Below, piece after piece: positions 16,626 through 27,489 of a DNA stretch of 64,000 bases. Under the pieces are notes generated by a model. The model had not been told where the DNA came from, did no database searches, and worked only from the letters and a program-made list of their open reading frames with translations. The first letter of the stretch is position 1, and each line of letters starts with the position of its first letter. The translations under genes and the position numbers were made by a program. The stretch lies in the NCBI RefSeq assembly GCF_003324485.1, contig NZ_QODK01000001.1, forward strand, positions 992,001 through 1,056,000, written 5' to 3'. Source of the DNA: Cohaesibacter intestini (GTDB lineage Bacteria; Pseudomonadota; Alphaproteobacteria; Rhizobiales; Cohaesibacteraceae).

Positions 16626-17411
16626 ATGAAAATTACAAAAGGGATGGCGGCAATCGTCACTGGCGGCGCGTCGGGACTGGGGGAAGCAACCGCTCGGGCT
16701 CTGGCCGCTCAGGGGGCAAGAGTGGCCTTGTTCGACATGAATAGCGAGCGTGGAGAGAAGGTGGCTGCAGCCATTGGCGGGCTTTTCTGTCTGGTGGATG
16801 TGACCAATGAAGCAAGCGTGGATGCCGGTCTTGCCGCCGCCCGCGCCGCCCATGGACAAGAACGGGTGCTGGTCAATTGCGCGGGCATCGTGGCGGGCAA
16901 GAAAACGGTTGGCAAGGATCGCGAGACCGGTCTTTTCAAGTCTCATGACCTGTCGCTCTTTTCCAAGGTCATTCAGGTCAATCTGGTTGGCAGCTTTCAC
17001 ATGATCACCAAATGCGCCACCGGCATGGCGGGCGAAGCGGCGATGGATGACAATGGCGGTCGAGGGGTGGTGGTCAACACCGCTTCGATTGCGGCGACCG
17101 ACGGGCAGATGGGGCAAGCGGCCTATTCGGCTTCGAAGGGCGGGATCATGGGGTTCACCTTGCCGGTGGCCCGCGATCTGGCACAGCTCGGCATCCGGGT
17201 TTGCACCATTATGCCGGGCCTGTTCCATACGCCGATGTTTGATAGTTTACCGCCGGATGTGGTGGAGTCGCTCGGGGCCAAGACGCCATTCCCGGCGCGG
17301 CTGGGCAAGGGCGAGGAATATGCCAAGTTGGCGTTGCATATCATCGACAATGACATGCTGAATGGCGAAAGCATCCGCCTTGATGGCGCGATCCGGCTGG
17401 AGCCGCGCTAG
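16626..17411 (+). CDS. Short-chain dehydrogenase (3-hydroxyacyl-CoA dehydrogenase type)
   Basis: A 261-residue NAD(P)-dependent SDR. The cofactor motif TGGASGLG is at 12-19, NCAG near 79-82, the catalytic Ser within NTASIAA, and YSASK supplies Tyr and Lys. The overall pattern (FCLVDVTNEASVDAGL, GLFHTPMFDSLP, LNGESIRLDGAIRLEPR) resembles the HSD17B10-like 3-hydroxyacyl-CoA dehydrogenases used in short/branched-chain fatty-acid and isoleucine catabolism. The ATG follows AGGAGGAGAGGA. The 16461-16625 region upstream is AT-rich and holds its promoter. A terminator follows at 17439. Confidence 0.9.
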   Translation: MKITKGMAAIVTGGASGLGEATARALAAQGARVALFDMNSERGEKVAAAIGGLFCLVDVTNEASVDAGLAAARAAHGQERVLVNCAGIVAGKKTVGKDRETGLFKSHDLSLFSKVIQVNLVGSFHMITKCATGMAGEAAMDDNGGRGVVVNTASIAATDGQMGQAAYSASKGGIMGFTLPVARDLAQLGIRVCTIMPGLFHTPMFDSLPPDVVESLGAKTPFPARLGKGEEYAKLALHIIDNDMLNGESIRLDGAIRLEPR

Positions 17412-17438
17412 ATATTTGCGTAGGAAATCTGGCATGTA

Positions 17439-17469
17439 AAAACCCGGCCTCCTTGGGACGCCGGGTTTT
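17439..17469. terminator. Bidirectional terminator between SDR gene and purH
   Basis: A ten-pair stem AAAACCCGGC (17439-17448) / GCCGGGTTTT (17460-17469). It ends the SDR transcript on the plus strand and, with a T tract on the minus strand too, the purH transcript after the repeat unit at 17491-17576. Confidence 0.8.
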
Positions 17470-17490
17470 GATTTGTCTTATTGTCTTCAG

Positions 17491-17576
17491 GCTTTCGGTG
17501 TTTGCAATGCAAACACCTGTCGCTGAGCGTGCTGTGCTTGACGCGGCATGGCTATGCGTTTGGCTTTGCCAAACGC
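17491..17576 (-). repeat. Composite palindromic repeat (B-A unit) in the purH 3' untranslated region
   Basis: Read on the minus strand, a B hairpin GCGTTTGGC-AAA-GCCAAACGC (17576-17556) starts immediately after the purH stop codon. After 38 bases an A hairpin GGTGTTTGCA-T-TGCAAACACC (17517-17497) follows, and then the terminator. Conserved single-stranded words accompany them: GCATAG after B and CAGCGACA before A. Three further units or part-units of the same family lie after leuD at 40009-40244. No coding capacity. This looks like a REP/BIME-type intergenic element. Confidence 0.75.
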
Positions 17577-19190
17577 TTAGTGTCGGAAGTGGCGCATGCC
17601 GGTCATGACCATGGCGAGGCCGGCTTCATCCGCCGCATCGATGACGTCCTGATCACGCATGGAACCGCCAGGCTGGATGACCGCCGTGGCACCCGCAGCA
17701 GCGGCAGCCAACAGACCATCGGCAAAGGGGAAGAAGGCGTCAGAGGCGACGACGCAGCCTTTGGTCAGCGGCTCGGCCATGCCTGCGGCTTCGGCAGCAT
17801 CTTCGGCCTTGCGGGCGGCGATGCGGGCGGAATCGACCCGGCTCATCTGGCCTGCGCCAACACCAACGGTGGCCCCATCCTTGACATAGACGATGGCGTT
17901 TGACTTCACATGCTTGCAGACGCGGAAGGCGAATTTCAGGTCGGCCAGTTCCTGCTCGGATGGCTGACGCTTGGTGACGATCTTCAGATCGAGATCATCA
18001 ACATTGCCATTGTCGCGGGACTGAACCAGCAGGCCACCGGAGACGGACTTGACGGTGGTGCCTTCCTCGCGTGGATCAGCGATGCCGCCGGTCAGCAGCA
18101 GGCGGAGATTTTTCTTGGTTGCGATCAGCGCTTTCGCCGCGTCGGTGGCGTCTGGTGCGATGATCACTTCGGTGAAGATCTTGATGATTTCGGCGGCGGA
18201 TTCTTCATCAAGGGTCTGGTTGAGGGCGACGATGCCGCCAAAGGCCGAAACCGGATCACAGGCCAGTGCCTTTTCGTAGGCGTCTTTCAGGCTGGCGCCG
18301 GTGGCCACGCCGCATGGATTGGCATGCTTGATGATGGCAACCGCGGAGGAAACCGCCGGATCAAACTCACTGACCAGCTCAAAGGCTGCGTCGGTGTCGT
18401 TGATGTTGTTGTAGGAGAGCTGTTTGCCCTGCAGCTGGGTTGCGGTGGCCACACCCGGACGGGTGGAGGCGGTTTTGTAGAAACCTGCCTCTTGGTGTGG
18501 ATTTTCGCCATAGCGCATCACTTCGGCCAGCTCGCCACCAAAGGCGCGGTAGGTTGGGGCTTCGATCGCCAATTCTTGCGCAAACCAGCCAGAGATGGCG
18601 GCATCATAGGCAGCGGTGCGCGAGAAGGCTTTGGCAGCAAAGCGCTTGCGGGCTTCGTATGGCATGCCGCCATGCTCATTGATCAGAGCGAGCAGTTCGG
18701 CATAGTCGCTTGGGTCAACCAGGGTGGTGACGAAAGCATGGTTTTTGGCAGAGGCGCGGATCATGGCCGGGCCGCCGATATCGATATTTTCAACGGTGGT
18801 CGCATAGTCGGCGCCCTTTTTGATGGTCTCTTCGAACGGATAGAGATTGACCACCACAAGGTCGATTTCCGGGATATTGTGCTCTTTCATTGCAGCCGCA
18901 TGGGCTTCGACGGTGCGGGCACCGAGCAGGCCGCCATGGACGCGGGGATGCAGGGTCTTGACGCGGCCATCCATGATTTCCGGGAAATCGGTGATTTCGG
19001 AAATGTCCTTCACCGGGATGCCAGCCTCTGCGATTGCGCCTCTGGTGCCACCGGTGGAGATCAGCTCAACGCCCTTGTCGGCCAGAGCCTTGGCGAGGTC
19101 GATGATTCCGGTCTTGTCGGAAACGGAGAGCAAAGCGCGCTTGACGGAAGTGATTTCCGGCGCGGTAACAGAAAGAGGAGCTACGGACAT
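17577..19190 (-). CDS. purH: Bifunctional AICAR transformylase / IMP cyclohydrolase
   Basis: Catalyses the last two steps of purine synthesis to IMP. The 537-residue product has the N-terminal MGS-like cyclohydrolase domain (about 12-160; [48 protein letters not shown]) and the C-terminal transformylase domain ([41 protein letters not shown], ending GMRHFRH). Full length. It is the last gene of the minus-strand run rsmB - heparinase - purH, an arrangement common in Hyphomicrobiales. An unusual palindromic repeat begins at its stop codon. Confidence 0.97.
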   Translation of the reverse strand: MSVAPLSVTAPEITSVKRALLSVSDKTGIIDLAKALADKGVELISTGGTRGAIAEAGIPVKDISEITDFPEIMDGRVKTLHPRVHGGLLGARTVEAHAAAMKEHNIPEIDLVVVNLYPFEETIKKGADYATTVENIDIGGPAMIRASAKNHAFVTTLVDPSDYAELLALINEHGGMPYEARKRFAAKAFSRTAAYDAAISGWFAQELAIEAPTYRAFGGELAEVMRYGENPHQEAGFYKTASTRPGVATATQLQGKQLSYNNINDTDAAFELVSEFDPAVSSAVAIIKHANPCGVATGASLKDAYEKALACDPVSAFGGIVALNQTLDEESAAEIIKIFTEVIIAPDATDAAKALIATKKNLRLLLTGGIADPREEGTTVKSVSGGLLVQSRDNGNVDDLDLKIVTKRQPSEQELADLKFAFRVCKHVKSNAIVYVKDGATVGVGAGQMSRVDSARIAARKAEDAAEAAGMAEPLTKGCVVASDAFFPFADGLLAAAAAGATAVIQPGGSMRDQDVIDAADEAGLAMVMTGMRHFRH

Positions 19191-19336
19191 CGGTTTGCCT
19201 GCTTGAAATGTTGATCAAAGGGGAGTGGCTCAGGCGATATCACGTTTTCGCAAATAGGAAAACCATTCATTTTGCACATAAAGGCAACATGTTGTTGCCT
19301 TTTCAAGATCAAATAGTGCGTTCTGAGGCTGCCCGG

Positions 19337-21037
19337 TCAGGCATTGGTGACATGGGCAAAATGCCAGCGAATGGTCGAAACGTGGCTGGCAAAGCCATAC
19401 AGCGCCAGCTGTTTGCTGGGGCGGATGCCGTGGATGTCAGACAGGAACACGCTATCCTCGATGGTGATGTCGACATCCTTGGCAGAAAATTGCCAGATTT
19501 CACCATTCAACAATCCCAGATAGACAATATTCTCGACCGAGTCCCGTTCCATTTGGACGGTGGGATGCAGGTGGAAGCGGATGGCATAACCGTCGCGGCC
19601 CTTGTTGATGCCTTTGCCGATGGCTTCCAGATCATCCTGCCCGTCGATCTTGCGGCCATTGACCGAGAGCCAAATCTGACGGCGGTGCCGGATGCCGTAG
19701 TCGGGACCATAGGCATCGTGGCTGGCCTTGATGGTTTCAAGGCCCTGCTCCAATGTGCGTTCGGACTGGACATTGATATCCCGACAAAGCAGCGGGCGAC
19801 CATCCAGATCAAACGGGCGTGGTGAGATTGGGCAGGTGGATTTGTCCTGCACCGTCAGAGTGGAATGGGCCGCTGTGGATCGGGCCAGTTCACGCCATCC
19901 GGCCTGACGGCAAGAGGGGGCACCACAATTGATGACCATCGGAGCGACCCCGGAGCTCAGTTCGAATGACAGGGTGCCAGCATGGGCTTGAATGGATTGT
20001 TCGATTGGCGGGAAGCTGCCCGTATCCATCAACAACACACTGTTGCCTGCCTCGATTCGTTGATAGCCGGAGAAGGAGGCATCCGACACGGGTGTGCCGC
20101 GTGTGTCGTCATAGGCCATGATGGTGGCGATCTGGTCCGCCGGGGTTGCGCCTGCTCCATTGAAATGGGCAAAGCTGCCGTTGGGATGGCGGAAGAAGCG
20201 CAGCATCGGCATCATCCGCTCGATGGCCCGGTTGAGGCCTTCGGGCAGTTCCAACTCGCGCGACAGGAAGGTCTGGCGCAGGGGCAGCAGATCAAGCAGC
20301 GTGGACACGATGACCATCGGATTGCGTGAGACATGGCCGCCGTCTGGCAGGATCTGCGAGTCCAGTTCGGTGACGAGACGCTTCGAGGTCGAGCGGACAT
20401 AGCGCTCTTTGCCGGAAAAGCACAGCCAGCCAGCCAGTTCGGCCATCAGCACGGTGAGACGGTCTGGCGTGTAAGGCATCGCCCCCGAGGAAGCCCGCAA
20501 GAAGCGTACCTGCAGGTAGAGGGCCCGCAGGAAGCGGCGATAGAAATCGTGGTCGGCTTCTTGCAAGATCAATGGGGAATTGTTGAGCCAGGCAAAAACG
20601 CGTTCGGCCACAACGGGCAGGCTCCAGGCCTCGGCATCAAGCCTGGCGCTATGGGTGATCCAGTCGTCAACAAGGCTCTGGGCCTTGGCCCGGGTCAGAC
20701 TGGCATTGGAGACCTTGAGATGGCGCAACCAGCGAAAAGCATGCAGTTCGCGCACCCACTCCCGGCTTGGTGGCATGATCAGGAACGGGGACCGCCCTTC
20801 GCAATTTTCCACTTGTCCGGCAAAGACATAGAGGCCTGCATAAATGTCTTCGGCAACAATCGGGTCAGCGGTGCGCAGATCCTGTGGTGCAATCAGCAAA
20901 CGCTCGGGACAGCCGGGGACATAGCGGGCATGACAATTGGGTCGGCGCACGCCCATCTTCTTGACGCGGCGGGTCAAGTCAGAGATTTGCAGTCGCGAAT
21001 TTTGCCAAGTATTTGACACGCGGGTCTTTTCCGTCAT
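19337..21037 (-). CDS. Heparinase II/III family protein
   Basis: A 566-residue protein with an alpha-helical N-terminal toroid (to about 290) and a beta-rich heparinase II/III C-terminal domain (SSGVAPMVINCGAPS, then AHSTLTVQDKS, AHSTL being a family hallmark containing a catalytic His). Members are polysaccharide lyases or relatives; this rhizobial-type group sits between rsmB and purH and its substrate is not known, possibly a cell-envelope glycan. No signal peptide is evident. The ribosome-binding site is weak. The 146 bases to purH and 158 bases from rsmB leave room for separate promoters. Confidence 0.9.
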   Translation of the reverse strand: MTEKTRVSNTWQNSRLQISDLTRRVKKMGVRRPNCHARYVPGCPERLLIAPQDLRTADPIVAEDIYAGLYVFAGQVENCEGRSPFLIMPPSREWVRELHAFRWLRHLKVSNASLTRAKAQSLVDDWITHSARLDAEAWSLPVVAERVFAWLNNSPLILQEADHDFYRRFLRALYLQVRFLRASSGAMPYTPDRLTVLMAELAGWLCFSGKERYVRSTSKRLVTELDSQILPDGGHVSRNPMVIVSTLLDLLPLRQTFLSRELELPEGLNRAIERMMPMLRFFRHPNGSFAHFNGAGATPADQIATIMAYDDTRGTPVSDASFSGYQRIEAGNSVLLMDTGSFPPIEQSIQAHAGTLSFELSSGVAPMVINCGAPSCRQAGWRELARSTAAHSTLTVQDKSTCPISPRPFDLDGRPLLCRDINVQSERTLEQGLETIKASHDAYGPDYGIRHRRQIWLSVNGRKIDGQDDLEAIGKGINKGRDGYAIRFHLHPTVQMERDSVENIVYLGLLNGEIWQFSAKDVDITIEDSVFLSDIHGIRPSKQLALYGFASHVSTIRWHFAHVTNA

Positions 21038-21195
21038 GAGTGTGAGCTGGATGCAGCCAAGCTAAAGGGCAATGCCAAGCCCGGTTCCGATTGCGCGCTG
21101 GAACCCGGTCTTGGTAAGCAATTGGTTAGGATTTTATCAAGAAAGAGTTAACAAGCTCTATCTGTTGGGTAAAATCAACATCGGGGAAGGTGGCG

Positions 21196-22542
21196 TCAAT
21201 TTGTCATATGATTGCGGAACCGGATGGCGAAGAAGCCGTCCAGACCTCCCGTTTCTGCCCATTGATCTGGTCGGGTGCGCAGGGATCCGTCTTCGAGAAG
21301 GAACGGATCGGCACCCTCGACTTCCCCAACCGTGATTGGTTCAATGCCGAAATCTGGATTGTTCATCAGGAAATCAGCGACCAGTTCCGGCCCTTCTTCG
21401 GGCTGCAGCGAACAGGTGCAGAAGACCAGCAAGCCGCCGGGGCTGGTCAGCTCGGCAGCATGATCGAGCATCTTTGCCTGCAGAGACGCGAAGTGCGTGA
21501 TATCTTCCGGGCTTCGCTGATGGAGCAATTCCGGGTGACGGCGCACGGTGCCCGTTGCCGAGCAAGGGGCATCGAGCAGGACAAAGGGCCATTGCTCGTC
21601 GGTCTTGAGCTTCATGACGTTGCGCTTGACCAGCTCAGCTTCAAGGCCGGTGCGGTCCAGATTGTCCTTAACGCGTTCCAGACGATGGGCGGAGAGATCA
21701 ACCGCCGTGACCTTAGCGCCCGAGGCTGCCAGCTGCATGGTCTTGCCACCGGGAGCGGCGCAGAGATCGAGCACCGGCTGGTCCTTGATGTCACCAAGCA
21801 ACTTGGCGGGCAAGGTCGCGGCGGCATCCTGCACCCACCAAGCGCCGTCTTCAAAGCCAGCCATCGCATCCACCCGATCATGGGTCGCCAGACGCAGGCT
21901 GCCGGTTGGTGTCGGCTCTCCCCCCAGGGCCTCAGCCCAATGGCCCAAGCTGTCGGGCTCTTTCATGGACAGATCAAGCGGGGTGTGCGGTTGGTGAAAG
22001 ACTGCCATCATCGCATTGACCGATGCCAGACCATAGGCATTGACCCAGCTTTTATAGATCCAGTCAGGCAGATTGGCGCGGGCCGGGTCGATGGACGCCA
22101 GTTCCGCAGGGCCTTCCTTGCTGACCCGGCGCAAAACCGCATTGGTCAGGCCCTTGAAGCCTGCATATTTGCGCCATGTCTTATAGTGACTGACCGCACA
22201 ATCCACCACTGCATGGGGCGGGGTTTCGAGAAACAGCAATTCTGCCACGCCAATGCGCAGGATATTGCGCAAGGGGCCGGATTTCTTCGGCATGCCCCGG
22301 TCCATGAAGCGGCTGAGCAAGGTGTCGATCTCACCCAGATGCTGCAACACGGTGGTGGCGATGCGTTTGGCAAAGGCGCGGTCGGAACCGGTGAGGCGGC
22401 GCAAGGGGCCGTCGCTCAATTCCTGCCGATAGGCATCATCAAGCAAAGCCTTGTCACTCAGCACCGCATGGATCAGGCGCAGAGCGCCTTCGCGGGCGCC
22501 CATGCCGCTTTTCTTCGAAGCATGATTGTGTGTGTCTGTCAT
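21196..22542 (-). CDS. rsmB: 16S rRNA (cytosine-C5)-methyltransferase RsmB
   Basis: Methylates C967 of 16S rRNA. The 448-residue product has an N-terminal NusB-like RNA-binding domain (about 15-150) and a Rossmann methyltransferase domain with the SAM motif DLCAAPGGKTMQLA (about 257-270). The catalytic cysteine motifs are LDAPCSATGTVRRHPE and, later, LLVFCTCSLQPEEG. Full length. It is upstream of the heparinase gene on the same strand and downstream of xthA. Confidence 0.95.
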   Translation of the reverse strand: MTDTHNHASKKSGMGAREGALRLIHAVLSDKALLDDAYRQELSDGPLRRLTGSDRAFAKRIATTVLQHLGEIDTLLSRFMDRGMPKKSGPLRNILRIGVAELLFLETPPHAVVDCAVSHYKTWRKYAGFKGLTNAVLRRVSKEGPAELASIDPARANLPDWIYKSWVNAYGLASVNAMMAVFHQPHTPLDLSMKEPDSLGHWAEALGGEPTPTGSLRLATHDRVDAMAGFEDGAWWVQDAAATLPAKLLGDIKDQPVLDLCAAPGGKTMQLAASGAKVTAVDLSAHRLERVKDNLDRTGLEAELVKRNVMKLKTDEQWPFVLLDAPCSATGTVRRHPELLHQRSPEDITHFASLQAKMLDHAAELTSPGGLLVFCTCSLQPEEGPELVADFLMNNPDFGIEPITVGEVEGADPFLLEDGSLRTRPDQWAETGGLDGFFAIRFRNHMTN

Positions 22543-22641
22543 GGCGGCGCCTTAGATCATATCCTGTGCCTTCATGCAAGACAAAGCGCACTGCATGAAA
22601 CGCTGTCGGGGACACTTGTCCGGGTTTGCCCCCGGAAAGGC

Positions 22642-23454
22642 CTAGAGGGGGGACACATCCAGCCGGGCGATGACGGGTGCATGGTCCGATGGTTTCTCCC
22701 ACGAGCGGGCCGGATGATAGACCTCGACATGGTTGACTTTGTCGGCAATCGCATTCGTTGCCCAGATGTGATCGAGGCGGCGACCCTTGTTGGATTTCTG
22801 CCAGTTCGGGGAGCGATAACTCCACCAGCTGAACAGCTTGTGTTCAACGGGAATATGGTTGCGGACCACATCCTGCCACGGACCTGCGGTCTGAACGGCA
22901 GCCAGTGCATCAACCTCGACGGGCGTGTGGCTGACGACCTTGATCAGCTGTTTGTGCGACCAAACGTCATTTTCGTGTGGGGCGATGTTGAGGTCCCCAA
23001 CCAGAATGGAGGCGGCAGCGGTTTCCTCGCCAGTCAGCCATGCCTTCATTTCATCCAGAAAATCGAGCTTGTGCTGGAACTTGTCATTGATTGCCGGGTT
23101 CGGTTCATCCCCCCCTGCCGGGACATAAAAATTGTGAATCCGGATTGGCCCGGCATCGGTATCGATGGTGACTTCGATATGGCGGGCATCGCCTTTGCCG
23201 CAAAAGTCCCGCTGGGAGACGCTGGCAAAGGGCAGGCGCGAGAGGATGGCGACGCCGTGATAGCTTTTCTGGCCATTGATCGCGAGATGCTCATAGCCCA
23301 GCTTGTTCAGTGCCGCACTGGGAAACTGGTCATTCATCACCTTGGTTTCCTGCAGGCAGAGCACATCGGGCGCACGGTCTGCGTCAAACTGCTCGACATG
23401 ATGGAGGCGCGGGCGGATGGAATTGATGTTCCAGGAAGCAATGGTTACGGGCAC
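22642..23454 (-). CDS. xthA: Exodeoxyribonuclease III / AP endonuclease
   Basis: A base-excision-repair nuclease of the exonuclease III family. The 270-residue product has N9 and N11 in ASWNINSIRPR, the metal-binding E36 in LCLQETK, the catalytic Tyr/Asp segment IRIHNFYVPAGGDEPNPA, VGDLNIAPHENDVW and the final SDHAPVIARL. The GTG at 23454 is chosen because the family starts just before xVTIASWNINS and a purine-rich GAAGAG precedes it; a longer frame runs into the lolA terminator. A 177-base gap separates it from lolA. Confidence 0.93.
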   Translation of the reverse strand: MPVTIASWNINSIRPRLHHVEQFDADRAPDVLCLQETKVMNDQFPSAALNKLGYEHLAINGQKSYHGVAILSRLPFASVSQRDFCGKGDARHIEVTIDTDAGPIRIHNFYVPAGGDEPNPAINDKFQHKLDFLDEMKAWLTGEETAAASILVGDLNIAPHENDVWSHKQLIKVVSHTPVEVDALAAVQTAGPWQDVVRNHIPVEHKLFSWWSYRSPNWQKSNKGRRLDHIWATNAIADKVNHVEVYHPARSWEKPSDHAPVIARLDVSPL

Positions 23455-23559
23455 GGGCGTCTCTTCTCGCTGTTGGGGAGGGGAGCCAGATCGGGTCTGG
23501 CGGGATCCGAGGCGACTCAATGGCATGTGTTGGCCATTTATAGCAGGGTCTGAAAACAA

Positions 23560-23592
23560 AAAAAGCACCGCTTGCAGATGGCGGTGCTTTTT
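23560..23592. terminator. lolA terminator
   Basis: AAAAAGCACCGC (23560-23571) pairs with GCGGTGCTTTTT (23581-23592); a long A tract on the plus strand gives the T tract needed on the minus strand, 40 bases past the lolA stop. Confidence 0.85.
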
Positions 23593-23631
23593 GGGCTAAA
23601 CAACAGCATTGTGGCCGAGCGAGCGCTGGCC

Positions 23632-24339
23632 TCAATAGGAGTTCAGGTCGCGCTTGATCTCGAACAGGGACTGCTTGATCGGGCGGCCTGTCTCGACATT
23701 GAAAACGGTGACGGTGGTGTCATTGCCCTGCGGGTCGCGGATGGTCCATTGGCGCAACAAAGCGCTTTCACGCTCAAAGATCAAAGTCAGGACGCCGTCG
23801 CCCAACAGGCTCTCCTGCTCAACCACCACGCTGACAATATCATCAGCAATCGAGGCCTGACGGACGCGCTGATCATTGACCAGATCGAGGCGCTCGGACA
23901 GCAACACCTTCAAAGGTGTCTTGCTCAAGGGATAGATATCCTGCGTTTTCAATTTGCGATCTTCGATTGACAGGGCCGAACCGTCGGAAATGATGTCGGT
24001 GTAAGAGGGCTTTGAATAATAAAAGCGGATTTTGCCCGGGCGCTCGATGAAGAAATATCCTTGCAGCGTGTCGCCGTTCGGTGCGGTCTGGATGAATTCG
24101 CCATTCATCGTTTTGGTCTTGTTGAACTGCTTGGAGATGGCTCCGAGCGCTGCCTTTTCGTCATCGTTGAGCACCGCGGCTGCCTGCGAGTGAATGGTCA
24201 TGGCGAGCAGCAGGGCGAGCATCAGGCCGAGCATCAGAAAGAGGCTGCCGACGAGCGCTATCACAGTGGTCCGGTTTGTCCGGGCCTGACTCTGAACGCG
24301 GGTCTGGCTTGTCCGGGGCATGCGATTATCTGGTTGCAT
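23632..24339 (-). CDS. lolA: Outer-membrane lipoprotein carrier protein LolA
   Basis: The periplasmic chaperone that carries lipoproteins from LolCDE to the outer membrane. The 235-residue product has a long basic N-region (about 1-24), a hydrophobic signal segment (about 25-47, ending HSQAAA) and a LolA domain: FNKTKTMNGEFIQTAPNGD, GYFFIERPGKIRFYY, DGSALSIEDRKLKTQDIYPL, PLKVLL. AGGA lies ten bases before the ATG. It follows ftsK on the same strand by 175 bases, the usual rhizobial neighbour. Confidence 0.92.
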   Translation of the reverse strand: MQPDNRMPRTSQTRVQSQARTNRTTVIALVGSLFLMLGLMLALLLAMTIHSQAAAVLNDDEKAALGAISKQFNKTKTMNGEFIQTAPNGDTLQGYFFIERPGKIRFYYSKPSYTDIISDGSALSIEDRKLKTQDIYPLSKTPLKVLLSERLDLVNDQRVRQASIADDIVSVVVEQESLLGDGVLTLIFERESALLRQWTIRDPQGNDTTVTVFNVETGRPIKQSLFEIKRDLNSY

Positions 24340-24514
24340 CGGGCACTTCCTCTAATGTCTTGAACGGGTCTTTCTGGTCGCAATCGGGATTCTCAACGGA
24401 TCAATCCCGCTGCATAGCCTAGAAATTCAATGCGGCAAAAGGACGACGGACAGTTTGACCATTCTGTGGCAAGGCCACCCTTGGGATCAAGGTCTGTTGG
24501 CGTCCTTCTCCCCT

Positions 24515-27370
24515 TTACATAGTGGCGCCTTCTTCGGGAACCAAGATCTCCCGTTTGCCTGCATGGTTGGCCGGTCCGATGACGCCTTCCTGTTCCATTT
24601 GCTCGATCAGGGTGGCGGCCCTGTTATAGCCGATTGACAGGCGGCGCTGGATGTAGCTGGTCGAGGCCTTGCGGTCGCGAATGACAATGTCGACTGCCTT
24701 GTCATAGAGGGTTTCGGCATCGCTGCCCCCGTCGGATCCGCCGCTGCTGCCGCCAGAGTCCGACTGGTCGGTTTCTGTGTCTTCGGTGACCGCTTCGAGA
24801 TAATCCGGTGTGCCCTGCATCTTGAGGTGCCGGACAATATCCTCAACCTCTTCGTCGGACACGAACGGACCATGGACACGCTGGATGCGTCCCCCGCCGG
24901 CCATATAGAGCATGTCGCCCATGCCGAGCAGCTGTTCGGCCCCCATTTCACCAAGGATCGTGCGGCTGTCGATCTTGGAGGTGACCTGGAAGGAAATGCG
25001 GGTCGGGAAGTTGGCCTTGATGGTGCCGGTGATGACATCGACAGAGGGACGCTGGGTGGCCATGATCAGGTGAATACCAGCGGCACGGGCCATCTGGGCC
25101 AGACGCTGGATGGCGCCTTCGATATCCTTGCCCGCGACCATCATCAGGTCGGCCATCTCGTCGACGACGATGACGATATATGGCATCGGCTCTAGGTTGA
25201 GCGCTTCCTGCTCATAGATCGGATCGCCGGTTTCCGGGTCGAACCCGGTCTGAATGGTGCGGGTGACTTCCTGTCCCTTGGAAAGGGAATCACGGACGCG
25301 CTTGTTGAAGCCGTCAATGTTGCGCACGCCCATCTTGGACATGTTCTTGTAGCGCTGTTCCATCTCGCGGACGGCCCATTTCAGCGCCACCACTGCCTTT
25401 GCCGGATCGGTGACGACCGGGGTCAAAAGGTGCGGAATGCCATCATAGATCGACAGTTCGAGCATTTTCGGGTCGATCATGATCAGGCGACATTCTTCCG
25501 GCCGATGCTTGAACAGCAGCGACATGATCGTGGTGTTGATCGAGACCGATTTACCTGAACCGGTGGTACCCGCCACCAGCACATGGGGCATGCGGGCGAG
25601 ATCAACGACCACCGGGTCGCCTGCAATATTCTTGCCCAGACAGATTGGCAATTTGGCTTTCGAGCGTTCGAAATCCTTGGCGGCCAGCATTTCGCGCAAA
25701 AAGACGGTTTCGCGGCGGGCATTGGGCAGCTCGATGCCGATGGCGTTGCGGCCCGGAATGACGGCAACGCGGGCGGAAATGGCGCTCATCGAGCGGGCAA
25801 TGTCGTCGGCAAGGCCAATCACGCGGGAGGATTTGATGCCCGGTGCGGGTTCCAGTTCATAGAGGGTGACAACAGGGCCCGGGCGCACCTTGATGATTTC
25901 GCCGCGAATGCCAAAGTCGGATAGGACGCCTTCGAGCAGGCGGGCATTATGCTCCAGCTGATCGGCGGTCAGTCCCGCATTGGGGCCGAGGCTTTCCGGT
26001 TCGGCAAGGAAGTCGAGGGTTGGATGCTGATAATCATCCTTGCGCGTGAAGAGATTGCCCTGCACCGCCTTGACCATGCGCTTGCCGCTGCCAGTCTTGC
26101 CTTTGGCGGCAACCGGCTTGGCTTCGACGCCTTCATTGGTGGCGGCGCGGTGAGTGGCCTGCCCCTGATCACGGTCCAGCTCAGGTGTGGCGATGCCATG
26201 CGGTGCGCTGTGCGCTGCATTGTCGGGGTCATAAAGCTCTTCATCGTCCCATGGGGGTGGGGTGTCTCCCTGCTGCATGGGACGGCCATGGGTGGGGGCA
26301 AAGTCTGTTGGGCCGCCATAGCCAAGATCTGCAGAGATTGGGCCCTGCATCGGGTGACCGGTCTGATAGGCTGGGGCAGGTGCCGCGTCAAGACGGGGTT
26401 CAAGGCGGTTGGCCAGATCCCCAAGGCCATCATCTTCTTCGCCAAACAGACGGGCAAAGAGCGAAGGCTTGGCGGTTTTGGTTGCCTTGGCCTGATGGGC
26501 GTCCATTGTGCCTTTGGCGCGGCGTTTGTTGGCTTTGCGGGACAAATACCAGTGACCGATAGCGCCCAGCGGCACGGACAGGATCGATGGGCGTCTGGCG
26601 CCTGCACTCTTGGTGCGATCGAGGTCTCCTGCGTGGGGGGCATCGACATCCTCGATGTCGTCACCATCGTCCTCGGTCCAGTCGTCCTCTTCGTCATAGC
26701 TGTCCGCATCATAGACTTCAGCGTCGTCTGGTGCCGCTGTGACCGGACGCTGGGTGCGGCGGAACATCAGTGCCTTGAGTGACAGATTGGAAGCATTGAG
26801 CAACAGGGCAATGCCTAGAAGGGCTGCAACCAGTCCAATGGCGACGGCCGTTGGCCCCTGCATCAGACCGGTATTGATCTTGCCCAGAATGGTCAGGAAA
26901 CTGTCGCCGATCATGCCGCCAAGGCTCAAGGGCAAGGGCCAGCCGGAGGGGGCAGGGATGGCGGAAAAGGCGATGGACAACATGCCCAGCCCGCCAAACC
27001 ATGCCATGACCTTGTTGCGTGACAAACCCATCGGCTGCAAGCGAACCAGACGGACGAACCACAGTGCTGGCGGGATCAACAAAAAGGCCGTTGCCAAGCC
27101 GAAGGCCTGAATGAGCAGGTCGGACAGGATCGCGCCACCTAGCCCCATCACATTGCGCGGGCTGTGTTCGGTGGCGTTGGAGAGCGAAGGGTCGCCGACA
27201 TGCCAGGTGACGAGGCTGGCTGCGATGGCGACGAGCAGAATAAGGCCAAGCAAGCCCGTTGCCGCATAGGTGTTGCGGCGCAGGGCGTGGCGCAGGGCTC
27301 CGTCTTTTGCTCTTCGTTTCATGGCTCTGCCCTCACGAGGTGCGGCTCCATACTCATCGAATGTGGTCAT
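24515..27370 (-). CDS. ftsK: DNA translocase FtsK
   Basis: Septum-anchored ATPase that pumps DNA and triggers dimer resolution at dif through XerCD during division. The 951-residue product has four N-terminal membrane segments (about 38-57, 78-107, 121-138, 174-192), an acidic and Gln/Pro-rich linker (about 205-430), the motor domain with Walker [15 protein letters not shown] (near 600), Walker [15 protein letters not shown] and the C-terminal gamma winged helix (about 885-945) that reads KOPS sequences. A Ser/Gly-rich spacer ([15 protein letters not shown]) precedes the gamma domain. Same-strand neighbours are an aminotransferase upstream and lolA downstream. CtrA boxes lie ahead of the aminotransferase gene and may control this run. 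Confidence 0.97.
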   Translation of the reverse strand: MTTFDEYGAAPREGRAMKRRAKDGALRHALRRNTYAATGLLGLILLVAIAASLVTWHVGDPSLSNATEHSPRNVMGLGGAILSDLLIQAFGLATAFLLIPPALWFVRLVRLQPMGLSRNKVMAWFGGLGMLSIAFSAIPAPSGWPLPLSLGGMIGDSFLTILGKINTGLMQGPTAVAIGLVAALLGIALLLNASNLSLKALMFRRTQRPVTAAPDDAEVYDADSYDEEDDWTEDDGDDIEDVDAPHAGDLDRTKSAGARRPSILSVPLGAIGHWYLSRKANKRRAKGTMDAHQAKATKTAKPSLFARLFGEEDDGLGDLANRLEPRLDAAPAPAYQTGHPMQGPISADLGYGGPTDFAPTHGRPMQQGDTPPPWDDEELYDPDNAAHSAPHGIATPELDRDQGQATHRAATNEGVEAKPVAAKGKTGSGKRMVKAVQGNLFTRKDDYQHPTLDFLAEPESLGPNAGLTADQLEHNARLLEGVLSDFGIRGEIIKVRPGPVVTLYELEPAPGIKSSRVIGLADDIARSMSAISARVAVIPGRNAIGIELPNARRETVFLREMLAAKDFERSKAKLPICLGKNIAGDPVVVDLARMPHVLVAGTTGSGKSVSINTTIMSLLFKHRPEECRLIMIDPKMLELSIYDGIPHLLTPVVTDPAKAVVALKWAVREMEQRYKNMSKMGVRNIDGFNKRVRDSLSKGQEVTRTIQTGFDPETGDPIYEQEALNLEPMPYIVIVVDEMADLMMVAGKDIEGAIQRLAQMARAAGIHLIMATQRPSVDVITGTIKANFPTRISFQVTSKIDSRTILGEMGAEQLLGMGDMLYMAGGGRIQRVHGPFVSDEEVEDIVRHLKMQGTPDYLEAVTEDTETDQSDSGGSSGGSDGGSDAETLYDKAVDIVIRDRKASTSYIQRRLSIGYNRAATLIEQMEQEGVIGPANHAGKREILVPEEGATM

Positions 27371-27489
27371 GCTCGCTCTTGTTCCAGTTCAGCCGGCTGC
27401 TTTTTTACCGGTATGTTTCGCGGTCCCAGTCGCGTGTTGGTCTTTCCAGTCTTTTGGTCTTTTTGCCTTTGGCGTCTGTGCCCTGCCTC

